Part shown: positions 6,305 through 13,797 of the stretch, in pieces
How positions within the stretch are numbered: the stretch's first letter is position 1
How the letters are laid out: the number at the start of each line of letters is the position of its first letter
Assembly: GCA_016189965.1 (NCBI GenBank)
Contig: JACPRL010000091.1
Span: 1-14,197, forward strand
DNA length: 14,197 bases
Reading direction: 5' to 3'
Origin: Acidobacteriota bacterium
Lineage (GTDB): Bacteria; Acidobacteriota; Terriglobia; Acidiferrales; 2-02-FULL-67-57
Program-made: the position numbers and the translations under genes
The notes under the pieces: model-generated
Database searches by the model: none
Seen by the model: only the letters and a program-made list of their open reading frames with translations
Told to the model about the DNA's origin: nothing

Positions 6305-8155
6305 CTAGAGCGGCTCTCCGGTTCGGACGCGCGGCTCGTCGGTGGGCTCGTCCTGATCCACGAACTGCAGCTCGAAGAGGCGCTGGTAGAGCCCACCACG
6401 CCCCAGCAGCTCGTGGTGGCGGCCGACTTCGCGGATGCGCCCCTCTTCGAGCACCACAATCTTCTCGGCGCGGCGGATGGTGGAGAGGCGGTGGGCGATG
6501 ACAAACACGGTGCGGCCCTGCATCAGGTTGGCCAGGGCCTGCTGGACGAGCCGCTCGGATTCGGCGTCGAGCTCCGAGGTCGCTTCATCGAGAATCAGAA
6601 TGGGAGCATCCTTCAGCAGGGCGCGCGCAATCGCCAGCCGCTGCCGTTGCCCGCCGCTCAAGCGCACGCCGCGCTCGCCGATGCGCGTCTCGTAACCCTG
6701 CGGGAGCTGTTGGATGAACTCGTGCGCCAGCGCCGCCCGCGCCGCGGCCTCCACTTCCCGCGGCGAGGCCGACGGTCGCCCGTAGCGGATGTTCGCGGCC
6801 ACCGTGTCGTTGAACAGCACGGTCTCTTGCGTGACGAGACCAATCTGCGCCCGCAGCGAGGCCAGCCGCACCTCGCGGATGTCCTGGCCGTCAAGCCGGA
6901 TGGTGCCGCCGGTGAAGTCGTAGAAGCGCGGCAGCAGGTTCACCAGCGTGGTCTTGCCCACGCCGCTCGAGCCCACAATGGCCACTACTTCGCCCACGCG
7001 CGCCTCGAGCGAAATTCCCTGCAGCAGCGGCACGCCCTCTTCATAAGCAAACCAGACGTCCTCGAACTCGACGCGCTGGCGGAAGGGCGGCAGCTCGCGA
7101 GGGTGCGGTTTTTCCGGCACTTCCTCGCGCTGGTCGAGCAGCTCGAAGACTCTTTCCGCGGCGCCCAGCGCCTGCTGGAAGAGGCTGTAGATGCCGGCCA
7201 GGCGGCGCAGCGGCTGGTAGGTGCGGATGAGCGCCACCACGAAGACCACCATCATCTCCGAGGTGAGCGCGCCGGCGAGAATCCGCTGGCGGGCGTAGAG
7301 CAGGAGCAGGCCGACGGTGGCGGCGCCGAGCAGCTCCATCATGGGCGAGGTCAAGGCGTAGTGGCGCACCCAGCGCAGGTGGGTGCGGAAGAGCTGGCGT
7401 GCCCGCTCGCGGAAGCGCGCGGCTTCCCACTCTTCGCGACCGAAGCCCTGCACAATGCGGACGCCGCTGTAGGTCTCCTGCAAGGCGTCGTTCAAACCAC
7501 TGATTTGCTCCTGCGCCTGGCGGCTCAGGCGCCGGATGCGGCGGCCGATCTGCGCCACCGGCAGCACGATGAGCGGCACGGTGAGGAAGCAGAGCAGCGA
7601 CAGCTTCCAGTCGATCAGCAGCACCAGCGCCAGCAGCGCCGGCAAGGCAAAAATCTGCCGGAAGAAGTCGGTGAGGACGTGGGAGACCGCCACCTGCACG
7701 CGGTCGACGTCGTTGATGGCGGTCGACATCAGCTTCCCTGTGCTCTGCCGGTGGAAGAAGCTCAGCGACTGCCGCAGGGTGTGGGCGTAGAGCTGGTTGC
7801 GCAGATCCATCACCACGGAGTGCCCCAGCCGGTGCACGCTGTATTCGCCCAGGTACTCGCTGGCCGCTTTGGCGGCGAACACAACGAGAATCGTCCCCAC
7901 CACCAGCCAGGCCGCCGAGGCCACCGGCCAGGGAACCAGCTCTTGCAAGTAGTAGGTGCGGCCGAGCTGCGGCAGCTCGAGCAGAACGATGTCGCTGCTC
8001 GCTGCCGTTGGCTCCAGCACCAGTTGCACCAGCGGCCGCACCAGCGCCGCTACCGCGCCTTCGAGCAATCCGACGACAGTAAGCAGAGCGCAGCCCGCGG
8101 CCAGCCAGGCGGCGTGGGGACGGACGTAGGCGAGCAAGCGTCGCAGGTTGGGCAT
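6305..8155 (-). CDS. msbA: ABC exporter of the MsbA / lipid A flippase type
   Basis: A half-size ABC exporter: an N-terminal transmembrane domain (about 1-330) fused to an ATPase domain (about 360-600). Counting from the ATG, Walker A is GSSGVGKT (395-402), the signature is LSGGQRQR (499-506), Walker B is ILILDEA (519-525), the D-loop is SELD (527-530) and the switch histidine is in AHRLST (H555). Hydrophobic segments lie near 15-45, 80-100, 165-200 and 270-310. MsbA flips lipid A-core across the inner membrane. The substrate here is inferred from the fold and from lptB/lptC two genes away; a general lipid or drug exporter cannot be excluded. The ATG at 8153-8155 gives 616 residues starting MPNLRRLLAY; a TTG at 8162-8164 would add three. 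No strong ribosome-binding site is visible. The left end of the mobile element lies 11 bases upstream. Confidence 0.88.
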   Translation of the reverse strand: MPNLRRLLAYVRPHAAWLAAGCALLTVVGLLEGAVAALVRPLVQLVLEPTAASSDIVLLELPQLGRTYYLQELVPWPVASAAWLVVGTILVVFAAKAASEYLGEYSVHRLGHSVVMDLRNQLYAHTLRQSLSFFHRQSTGKLMSTAINDVDRVQVAVSHVLTDFFRQIFALPALLALVLLIDWKLSLLCFLTVPLIVLPVAQIGRRIRRLSRQAQEQISGLNDALQETYSGVRIVQGFGREEWEAARFRERARQLFRTHLRWVRHYALTSPMMELLGAATVGLLLLYARQRILAGALTSEMMVVFVVALIRTYQPLRRLAGIYSLFQQALGAAERVFELLDQREEVPEKPHPRELPPFRQRVEFEDVWFAYEEGVPLLQGISLEARVGEVVAIVGSSGVGKTTLVNLLPRFYDFTGGTIRLDGQDIREVRLASLRAQIGLVTQETVLFNDTVAANIRYGRPSASPREVEAAARAALAHEFIQQLPQGYETRIGERGVRLSGGQRQRLAIARALLKDAPILILDEATSELDAESERLVQQALANLMQGRTVFVIAHRLSTIRRAEKIVVLEEGRIREVGRHHELLGRGGLYQRLFELQFVDQDEPTDEPRVRTGEPL

Positions 8156-8166
8156 CGGGCTCAATT

Positions 8167-8464
8167 CTAGTGCCGTTCCAAGTATTTTGAACTAACTTTC
8201 AGCACTGAACAAGGCAAGTGCAGACGCACTAGAAACGGTTGCATAAGTGGTGGCGAGCGGAGCGAAAAGCAGATCCTTCGACTCCGTCCCGCCCTTTCGC
8301 AGACCGCGGGAGCCTCCAGCGACGCGGCCCCGCGGCCACCGTCGGCGACGGTGGCGGCAGCCATCACGGGAAAGGGCGGGACTTCGCTCAGGATGACAGC
8401 GCTGGGTGGAGGGGATGAATAAATCAAAGCCCCCTTTCGGCAAAATAAGTTGGAACGGCACTAG
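8167..8464. mobile_element. MITE-like non-coding element with terminal inverted repeats, splitting rapZ from msbA
   Basis: The ends are inverted copies: 8167-8189 reads CTAGTGCCGTTCCAAG then TATTTTG, and the complement of 8441-8464 reads CTAGTGCCGTTCCAAC then TTATTTTG. The outer 15 bases match perfectly and the next eight match with one substitution and a one-base indel. No transposase or credible reading frame fits inside the ~290 bases, so it resembles a non-autonomous miniature element. Both ends are CTAG, which could be a 4-base target duplication or, with TA duplicated, part of the repeats. The rapZ stop codon TAG (8461-8463) lies within the right end. A separate hairpin repeat occupies the middle. 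This accounts for the whole ~300-base gap between rapZ and msbA; I see no convincing promoter in it. Confidence 0.75.
8236..8410. repeat. Dispersed hairpin repeat, copy 1 (inside the MITE-like element)
   Basis: The unit starts near CGGTTGC (8236) and ends around GACAGCGCTGGG. Arms GTCCCGCCCTTTC (8286-8298) and GAAAGGGCGGGAC (8370-8382) form a perfect 13-bp stem around a 71-base loop. The loop carries a second perfect 9-bp hairpin, GCCACCGTC-GGC-GACGGTGGC, at 8335-8355. A 37-base block (8262-8298) is identical to 14014-14050 in the second copy. Minus-strand reading frames through it (KGGTESKDLL...) are artefacts of the repeat. Confidence 0.8.
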
Positions 8465-9393
8465 CTCGCCTTGTGCAGGTCGCGGTGGCTGATTTTCACC
8501 TGCGGGTAGCGGCGCGCCAGTTGGCGCGCCAACGACTCGGCAATGGCGACAGAGCGGTGGCGCCCGCCCGTGCAGCCGAAGGCGATGGTCAGGTAGCTCT
8601 TGCCCTCGCGGCGGTAGTGCGGAATCAGGTAGGCCAGCAAGTGCGCGATGCGCCGGAGAAATTCCCGCGTCTGCTGGAAGGAGAAGACATAGCGCGCCAC
8701 GGTGGCGTGCTTGCCGGTGAGCGGCTTGTAGGCGGGGACGAAGTTCGGGTTGGGCAGGAAGCGGACGTCAAAGACCAAGTCGGCGTCGGGCGGCACGCCG
8801 TAGCGGTAGCCGAAGCTCACCAGCGAAATCAGCAGCGCCTGCGGGCGGTCGGTTTCGGCGAAGCGCTCCATGGCGAATTGCCGCAGCTCGTGCGGGGTGA
8901 AGCGGGTGGTATCCACCGTGATGTCAGCCAGGGCGCGGATGGGTTCGAGCAAGGCGCGTTCGCGCCGGATGCCCTCGCGCACCGGCAGGTCGGCGCCCAG
9001 GGGATGCGGCCGGCGGGTTTCGCTGAAGCGCCGCAGCAGCGTGGCGTCGCTCGCCTCGACGAAGACCAACGTCACCGGCACCGTCCGCCGCAGCATCTCG
9101 AACAGGCCGGGAAAATCCTCCAGCGCTTCCCCTTCACGAATGTCCACCACCAGTGCCGCGCGCGCCACGTCGGCGCCGCTGCGCACGGTCAGGTCGGCGA
9201 AGGTCGGGATGAGGGAGATGGGCAGGTTATCCACGCAGTAATAGCCCAGGTCTTCCAGCGTGCGCAGGATGGAGCCTTTGCCCGAGCCGCTCAGCCCGGT
9301 GATGATGACCAGTCGCGTGCTGGGGCGCTTTCCTTTGGCAGGCTCTCGCTTCCGGGATGCGGTTTCCCGAAGACGGCGGCGCCGTGCAGGCAT
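8461..9393 (-). CDS. rapZ: RapZ/YvcJ family P-loop nucleotide-binding protein (RNase adapter)
   Basis: RapZ binds nucleotides and, in E. coli, hands the small RNA GlmZ to RNase E to control glucosamine-6-phosphate synthase; elsewhere its target is less clear. The P-loop reads GLSGSGKG (33-40), with Gly where Ser or Thr usually follows the lysine. YYCVDNLP is at 51-58, a Walker B-like LVVDIRE at 81-87, SFGYRYG at 193-199, RFLPNP at 211-216 and the C-terminal signature GCTGGRHRSV at 273-282. It has 310 residues against 284 in E. coli; the excess is a basic N-terminal stretch of about 26 residues before RLVIITGLSG. No in-frame ATG or GTG lies closer to the P-loop, so this start is retained. It begins 22 bases after rpoN. 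The TAG stop lies within the inverted repeat of the mobile element. Confidence 0.94.
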   Translation of the reverse strand: MPARRRRLRETASRKREPAKGKRPSTRLVIITGLSGSGKGSILRTLEDLGYYCVDNLPISLIPTFADLTVRSGADVARAALVVDIREGEALEDFPGLFEMLRRTVPVTLVFVEASDATLLRRFSETRRPHPLGADLPVREGIRRERALLEPIRALADITVDTTRFTPHELRQFAMERFAETDRPQALLISLVSFGYRYGVPPDADLVFDVRFLPNPNFVPAYKPLTGKHATVARYVFSFQQTREFLRRIAHLLAYLIPHYRREGKSYLTIAFGCTGGRHRSVAIAESLARQLARRYPQVKISHRDLHKAS

Positions 9394-9415
9394 AAGAACG
9401 GGCGGCCCAGCCTTC

Positions 9416-10843
9416 CTACAACTTCACGCGCCGCTGGTGGGTGCTGGGAATCCTCATGTCTTCGCGGTATTTCGCCACCGTGCGCCGCGTCACCTGGATG
9501 CCTTCGGCCGCCAGCCGCTGGGCAATCTGCTCGTCGGTCAGCGGATGCACGGAGTCTTCCTCCTCAATCATCCGCCGCACCCGGCGCTTCAGGCTCAGCA
9601 GCGACATCGCCTGACCGGAGGGGCCGCCGACCGCCTCCGAGAAGAAGGAGCGCAGCTCGACCACCCCCTGCGGCGTGTAGGCATACTTGTTGGCCACGGC
9701 GCGGCTCACGGTCGAGGGATGGACGCCAACTTCCTCAGCCACTTCCTTGATCATCAGCGGCTTCAGGCAATCCGGCCCTTGGTCGAGGAACTCGCGCTGG
9801 CGCTCGACGATGATCTCGCATACCCGCAAAATCGTCTGCTTGCGCTGCTGGATGTTCTTCAGCAGTTGCACGGCGGAGGCAAAGCGCTCCCGCACGTAGC
9901 TGCGCACCTCGGGCGGCGCCATGCGGCGGTCGAGCAGCCGGCGGTAGAGCGGGCTCAAGCGCAACTGCGGCAGCTCGTCTTCGTTCAGCAAGACGTGGTA
10001 ATCGTTCCCCACCTTCGCGAAGAAGACGTCCGGCTCAATCACCGTCGGCTGCGCCCGGTTGTAACGGCGGCCGGGGCGCGGATCGCAGCGCCTGATGGCC
10101 TCAATGGCGGCCAGCACGGCCGGCAAGGGCCGGTTGAGCGCGCGGGCCAGCTCGCGGTACTGCTTGTTCTGGAGCTGCTTCAGGTGGTCGCGGACGATCT
10201 GCTGCGCCAGGGTGTTCTCCGGTTCGAGCACGACCAGCTGCAGGAGCAGGCATTCCTGCAGGTCGCGCGCCGCGACACCGAGCGGGTCGAACTCCTGCAC
10301 CAGGCGCAAGGCCTGCTCCACGTCCTCCCGCGTGAGCCCGCCGCTCTCGGCCATCTCCTCGAGGGTGGCGGTGAGGTAGCCGTCCTCGTTCAGGTTGCCG
10401 ATGATGGAGAGCGCCGCCGTCTTCACCCCTTCCGGCACCAGGGACAGGCTCAACTGCCACTCCAGGTGATCGGTCAGCGTGGTGGGCGGCGAGAGGAAGT
10501 TCTCGTAGGAGGGCCGCTCGATCTCCTCCCGCTCGGCCTGCCGCTCGGTGGCGTCCATGTATTCCTCGAAGAGCGCCTTGACGTCGAACTCTTCATAGGG
10601 GTCGCCGACCTCGCCGGCTTCGCTCTCCGCCTTCTCGAAGCCGTCCTCGCCCGCTTCCCGCTCGCGCGGCAGCCCGTCCTCGCCCATCTCCTCCAGCACC
10701 GGGTTCTGCATCAGCTCCTGCTGGATCATCTCGCGCAGCTCCAGCTTGTTGAGCTGCAGCAGGCTGACCATCTGCACCAGGCTGGGGGTGAGGATCTGCC
10801 TCTGCGTGACCTTCAGTTGCAGTTTGGGATCGAGCCAGCCCAT
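9416..10843 (-). CDS. rpoN: RNA polymerase sigma-54 factor
   Basis: Sigma-54 directs RNA polymerase to -24/-12 promoters that need AAA+ activators. At 475 residues it is full length (E. coli 477). Region I is the glutamine- and leucine-rich LKVTQRQILTPSLVQMVSLL (10-29) and continues through ELMQNPVLEE. An acidic region II follows at about 52-115, then the core-binding domain. A helix-turn-helix occupies about 364-385, with HPSTVSRAV at 375-383. The RpoN box is RRTVAKYRE (453-461), with the consensus first alanine changed to threonine. The ATG is nine bases after the lptB stop, with GAGG seven bases upstream. The position after lptB is typical of many diderms, but rapZ follows directly, with no hpf or PTS gene between. 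Confidence 0.97.
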   Translation of the reverse strand: MGWLDPKLQLKVTQRQILTPSLVQMVSLLQLNKLELREMIQQELMQNPVLEEMGEDGLPREREAGEDGFEKAESEAGEVGDPYEEFDVKALFEEYMDATERQAEREEIERPSYENFLSPPTTLTDHLEWQLSLSLVPEGVKTAALSIIGNLNEDGYLTATLEEMAESGGLTREDVEQALRLVQEFDPLGVAARDLQECLLLQLVVLEPENTLAQQIVRDHLKQLQNKQYRELARALNRPLPAVLAAIEAIRRCDPRPGRRYNRAQPTVIEPDVFFAKVGNDYHVLLNEDELPQLRLSPLYRRLLDRRMAPPEVRSYVRERFASAVQLLKNIQQRKQTILRVCEIIVERQREFLDQGPDCLKPLMIKEVAEEVGVHPSTVSRAVANKYAYTPQGVVELRSFFSEAVGGPSGQAMSLLSLKRRVRRMIEEEDSVHPLTDEQIAQRLAAEGIQVTRRTVAKYREDMRIPSTHQRRVKL

Positions 10844-10850
10844 CGCTCTG

Positions 10851-10854
10851 CCTC
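10851..10854 (-). promoter_or_regulatory. Ribosome-binding site of rpoN
   Basis: GAGG on the minus strand overlaps the TGA stop of lptB and lies seven bases before the rpoN ATG. It supports this start and termination-reinitiation coupling between the two genes. Confidence 0.55.
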
Positions 10855-11578
10855 AATGCAATTGGAAGTTGTCCCCCAGGTAAATGCGGCGCACCTCGGA
10901 GTCGTTGCCGAGTTCGGTCGGCGTGCCGCTGCGGAAGATGCGGCCGTTGTGGATGATGTAGGCGCGGTCGGTGACGCGCAGGGTCTCGCGCACGTTGTGG
11001 TCGGTGACCAGGACGCCGATGCCGCGCTCCTTGAGGTCGCGCACAATCTTCTGGATGTCGAGCACGGTGATGGGGTCGATGCCGGAGAAGGGTTCGTCGA
11101 GCAGGATGAAGGAGGGCGAGATGACCAACGCGCGAGCGATTTCCACCCGCCGCCGCTCGCCGCCCGAGAGCGTGTCGGCGCGGTGCCGCCGCAAATGCGC
11201 CAGTCCCATCAGCTCCAGCAGCTCGTCCAGCCGCTCGCGGCGCTCGCTAGCGCTTGAGGGCAGCGTCTCCAGCACTGCCAGGATGTTCTCCTCCACCGTC
11301 AGTTTGCGGAATACCGAAGGCTCCTGCGGCAGGTAGCCCAGGCCGTGCCGCGCCCGCAGGTACATGGGAAAGTCGGTGAGGTCGGTGCCGTTGAGCGTCA
11401 CCCGCCCGGCATCCGGACGCACCAGGCCGACCAAGATGTGAAAGGTGGTGGTTTTTCCCGCTCCGTTGGGGCCGAGCAGGCCGACGACCTCGCCGGGCGC
11501 AATGCTTACGCTAACATCGTCAACGACCTTTCGTCCTCGAAAGGCCTTGGTCAGCTCGACGCCGGACAGCTGAGGCAT
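10853..11578 (-). CDS. lptB: LPS export ABC transporter ATPase LptB
   Basis: LptB powers extraction of lipopolysaccharide from the inner membrane together with LptF and LptG and feeds it to the LptC-LptA bridge. Its 241 residues equal the E. coli length. Walker A is GPNGAGKT (36-43), the Q-loop region is GYLPQEPSVFRKLTVEENI (81-99), which is characteristic of LptB, the signature is LSGGERRR (137-144), Walker B is ILLDEP (158-163) followed by FSGIDP, and the switch histidine is H194 in TDHNVRETL. There are no membrane segments, as expected for the cytoplasmic subunit. The ATG lies three bases after the stop of the LptC fusion and lacks a Shine-Dalgarno sequence, so translation is probably coupled. 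lptF and lptG are not in this window. Confidence 0.97.
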   Translation of the reverse strand: MPQLSGVELTKAFRGRKVVDDVSVSIAPGEVVGLLGPNGAGKTTTFHILVGLVRPDAGRVTLNGTDLTDFPMYLRARHGLGYLPQEPSVFRKLTVEENILAVLETLPSSASERRERLDELLELMGLAHLRRHRADTLSGGERRRVEIARALVISPSFILLDEPFSGIDPITVLDIQKIVRDLKERGIGVLVTDHNVRETLRVTDRAYIIHNGRIFRSGTPTELGNDSEVRRIYLGDNFQLH

Positions 11579-11581
11579 GGA

Positions 11582-13777
11582 CTATTGCGCCCACGGTCGA
11601 CGTGTGATGGTGCGTGTCCCCTCCGCTGAATCCACGGCAATGCTACCATCGGCCAAAAACAAAGTCAAACGATGGCCGGTGGTGGTGCCGCGCTGGCGAT
11701 CAAAGATGGTCGGCGTGCCGCCCCACAGCGCCACCGTCTGCTCGTCGGCGCGGTACTCGGCCTGCTCGCTCCTCGCCTGCCCGCCGGCCTGCTCGATCAG
11801 GACGCCGCCCGTCGCCAGCGCCCGCTCCAGCCGCGCGCCGCCGCCGGCCTGCTCAGCCAGAAACACTTCCAGGCGCGGCGCGGTCAAGGTGCCGAAGCCG
11901 TTTTGCGCGGCGACGCGGCCCTCGAAAATGCCGTGGCGCTCGCCCTCGAAGTAGGTGAAGCGCTCCGAGCGGATGCGGATGGCCTGCGGCGTCGCAGGGG
12001 TTTCGCGCTCCGGTGCTCCCTCGGCCGCCGCCTCGAGGAACAGGCCGGTGACGTTTCCTTCGGCGACGAGCTGGCGCGGGGCGCGCTCGAGCTCGATGGC
12101 CTGCGCCGCCAGGCGGTTCTGCCCTTGCCAGAGCCGCGCCTGGCCTTCGTAGCGCGCCCAGCCGCGTGCCCGCTCGACCCGCAGGTGCTCGGCGGCCAGG
12201 TGTGCAGGCTCGCTCGAGCCGAAGCCGCCTGTCGCGCCGGAGGATGGCTGGTAGGTGGTGCGGACGTCGCCCTCGGCGCGCAACACGCCGGTCTTCTCTT
12301 CGAGCTCCACCGTGCGCGCCGTCGTCCGGTTGGTGGCATCCCAGAAGGCCGGCTGCTCGCGCAGGACGAAGGTAGCCGTGGCGGCGTGGTAGTCAGCGCG
12401 GCCGGCCTGGGCTTGCCAGCCGCCGCCGCGGTAGCGGAAGCGGCCCCACTGCTCGGCGGCCTCCAATCGTCCCTGGGTATCGAAGCGGGCGCGCAGGTTC
12501 TCGCTCGCCGTGGTCTCCCCGCGGCTTTCGGTGCGGCTTTCGGTTTCAACCGTCCCGGTGGCGTCGAGGGCGCGGAGGCGCTGCTGCTCGCCGAACTGCA
12601 ACTCGAGGCGGTCGGCGACGATAGTGCGCTGCTCGCTCGCGCCCCGGCGCAAGACCAGCGTGCCGCGCGGGCGTGGGGCCAGGATGCGTTCGGTCGGCCC
12701 GGCGACCAACTCGATCACCGGCGCGCGCAGTTCGCGTACCTCGGCCGACGTCTCGGACACCAGGCGCGCGGCGCCGCTGGCGGTGATGCGTTCGATGTCC
12801 CGATGGCGGGCATCGAAAGCAAACAGCGCCTCCTCGCAGGTCAGCCGCTCCTTCGACGTCTTGCCTTGCGCCTCGAACTCGACCTGACCCTGGGCTCGCA
12901 GTTGTTCGATGTAGCCGGCCGCCGAGTAGTCGGCCACGGCCTGGGCGGCGCGGATGAGAAGAGGCCGCTCGCCGTCCTGCACCTGCGCGAGGACGCGACC
13001 GTGGGCCTCGATGCGCCGGGTGCGAAAGTCATCGTCCAGCTCGACGCGCAAGCGCTCGGCGGTCAGGCGGCGGTGCTCGACGCGCAGCTCAAGCGGCGGC
13101 ACCAGCTCGAAGGCGTTGGCCACGGCGAAGTAGTGCAGTTGCGCGCCGCGGATATCCACTGGCGCGCCGGCGCTGCGGCGCACCTGGATGGCCACCTGGC
13201 GCTCCAGACGCACGCGGGGCTCCGTCGCCTGGTAGCGCAGCCCGAGCGCTTCCCCGCTGCCCTGAGGGAAAGAGAACTCGACCCGCTGCTCCGTCCAAGC
13301 GGTGCCGCGGTTGGTGTCGAACTGGACGGCGGAGGTGCTCAATTGGATGGAACGGTCGGCGGCGCCGCCCGAGGGTCGCAGCCCGCTGCCCAGCCGCACG
13401 GCGACCTCGCCCGGGCAGGTGATGATGCCGGTCTCGCCCAGGTCGTACTCGCAACGGGCGGTGCGGATTTCGTCGGCGCGGTCGCCCTGGCGGCCGTGAA
13501 TGGTGACGGCGACGTCTTCGAGCACCACCGTCTTCCCTGCACGCTCAATGGTGCGCAGGGCCTGGACGGTGAAGATGGTGCGTCCCAGCTCGGAGCGGGA
13601 GAAGGTGAAACGCTCGCTTTGTTGCTGGACGTCGCCCGGCATGGGGGCGGTCACCTGCTGGCGCGCCTGCTCGGCCCGCCAGCGGCGCACAGCGTAAGTT
13701 GCCGTCAGCACCAACACGACCGCCGCGGCCGCGGCCAGGGCCAGCCGGCGAATCTGTCGCACCGGAGGCAGCTTCAT
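11582..13777 (-). CDS. lptC: LptC fused to a long OstA/LptA-like repeat domain (LPS export bridge)
   Basis: The 731-residue product has one N-terminal membrane helix (about 12-30, after MKLPPVRQIRR), then an LptC-like domain (about 45-200), then a long stretch of beta-rich OstA/LptA-like sequence to the end. The last ~165 residues look like a full LptA: VAEGNVTGLF (571-580), SERFTYFEGERHGIFEGRV (604-622), LTAPRLEVFL (631-640), ATGGVLIEQ (655-663) and a final GHRLTLFLADGSI (701-713). Short A-x-G-x-[VA]-like strands recur near 258, 295, 333, 406, 501, 572 and 655. LptC and LptA are normally separate proteins of ~190 residues each, so this is about twice their sum. It would anchor in the inner membrane and extend through the periplasm. 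It is the first gene of the operon, with a promoter close upstream. The LptC/LptA identity is firm from lptB next door and the C-terminal motifs; domain borders are approximate. Confidence 0.88.
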   Translation of the reverse strand: MKLPPVRQIRRLALAAAAAVVLVLTATYAVRRWRAEQARQQVTAPMPGDVQQQSERFTFSRSELGRTIFTVQALRTIERAGKTVVLEDVAVTIHGRQGDRADEIRTARCEYDLGETGIITCPGEVAVRLGSGLRPSGGAADRSIQLSTSAVQFDTNRGTAWTEQRVEFSFPQGSGEALGLRYQATEPRVRLERQVAIQVRRSAGAPVDIRGAQLHYFAVANAFELVPPLELRVEHRRLTAERLRVELDDDFRTRRIEAHGRVLAQVQDGERPLLIRAAQAVADYSAAGYIEQLRAQGQVEFEAQGKTSKERLTCEEALFAFDARHRDIERITASGAARLVSETSAEVRELRAPVIELVAGPTERILAPRPRGTLVLRRGASEQRTIVADRLELQFGEQQRLRALDATGTVETESRTESRGETTASENLRARFDTQGRLEAAEQWGRFRYRGGGWQAQAGRADYHAATATFVLREQPAFWDATNRTTARTVELEEKTGVLRAEGDVRTTYQPSSGATGGFGSSEPAHLAAEHLRVERARGWARYEGQARLWQGQNRLAAQAIELERAPRQLVAEGNVTGLFLEAAAEGAPERETPATPQAIRIRSERFTYFEGERHGIFEGRVAAQNGFGTLTAPRLEVFLAEQAGGGARLERALATGGVLIEQAGGQARSEQAEYRADEQTVALWGGTPTIFDRQRGTTTGHRLTLFLADGSIAVDSAEGTRTITRRPWAQ

Positions 13778-13797
13778 TGTCTGCTCACACCAAGGCC

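Noticed and set aside
8160..8175. Sigma-54-like -24/-12 sequence on the minus strand, CGGCAC-TAGAA-TTGA, which is tempting beside an rpoN gene.
   Set aside because: It lacks the conserved -12 GC (it has GA), and a start 12 bases downstream would fall inside the msbA coding region. It is created by the end of the inverted repeat.
8167..8260. A promoter for msbA within the left part of the element (for example AATACT with TTGTTC upstream on the minus strand).
   Set aside because: The spacing is about 20 bases and the -10 matches only four of six positions. Not better than chance in this stretch.
8167..8461. Minus-strand open frames of 86-89 codons in the rapZ-msbA gap, with peptides such as KGGTESKDLLFAP or CHPERSPALSRDG.
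   Set aside because: They are translations of the dispersed repeat: the same peptide recurs in the second copy near 14030, and the frames start in the inverted repeat.
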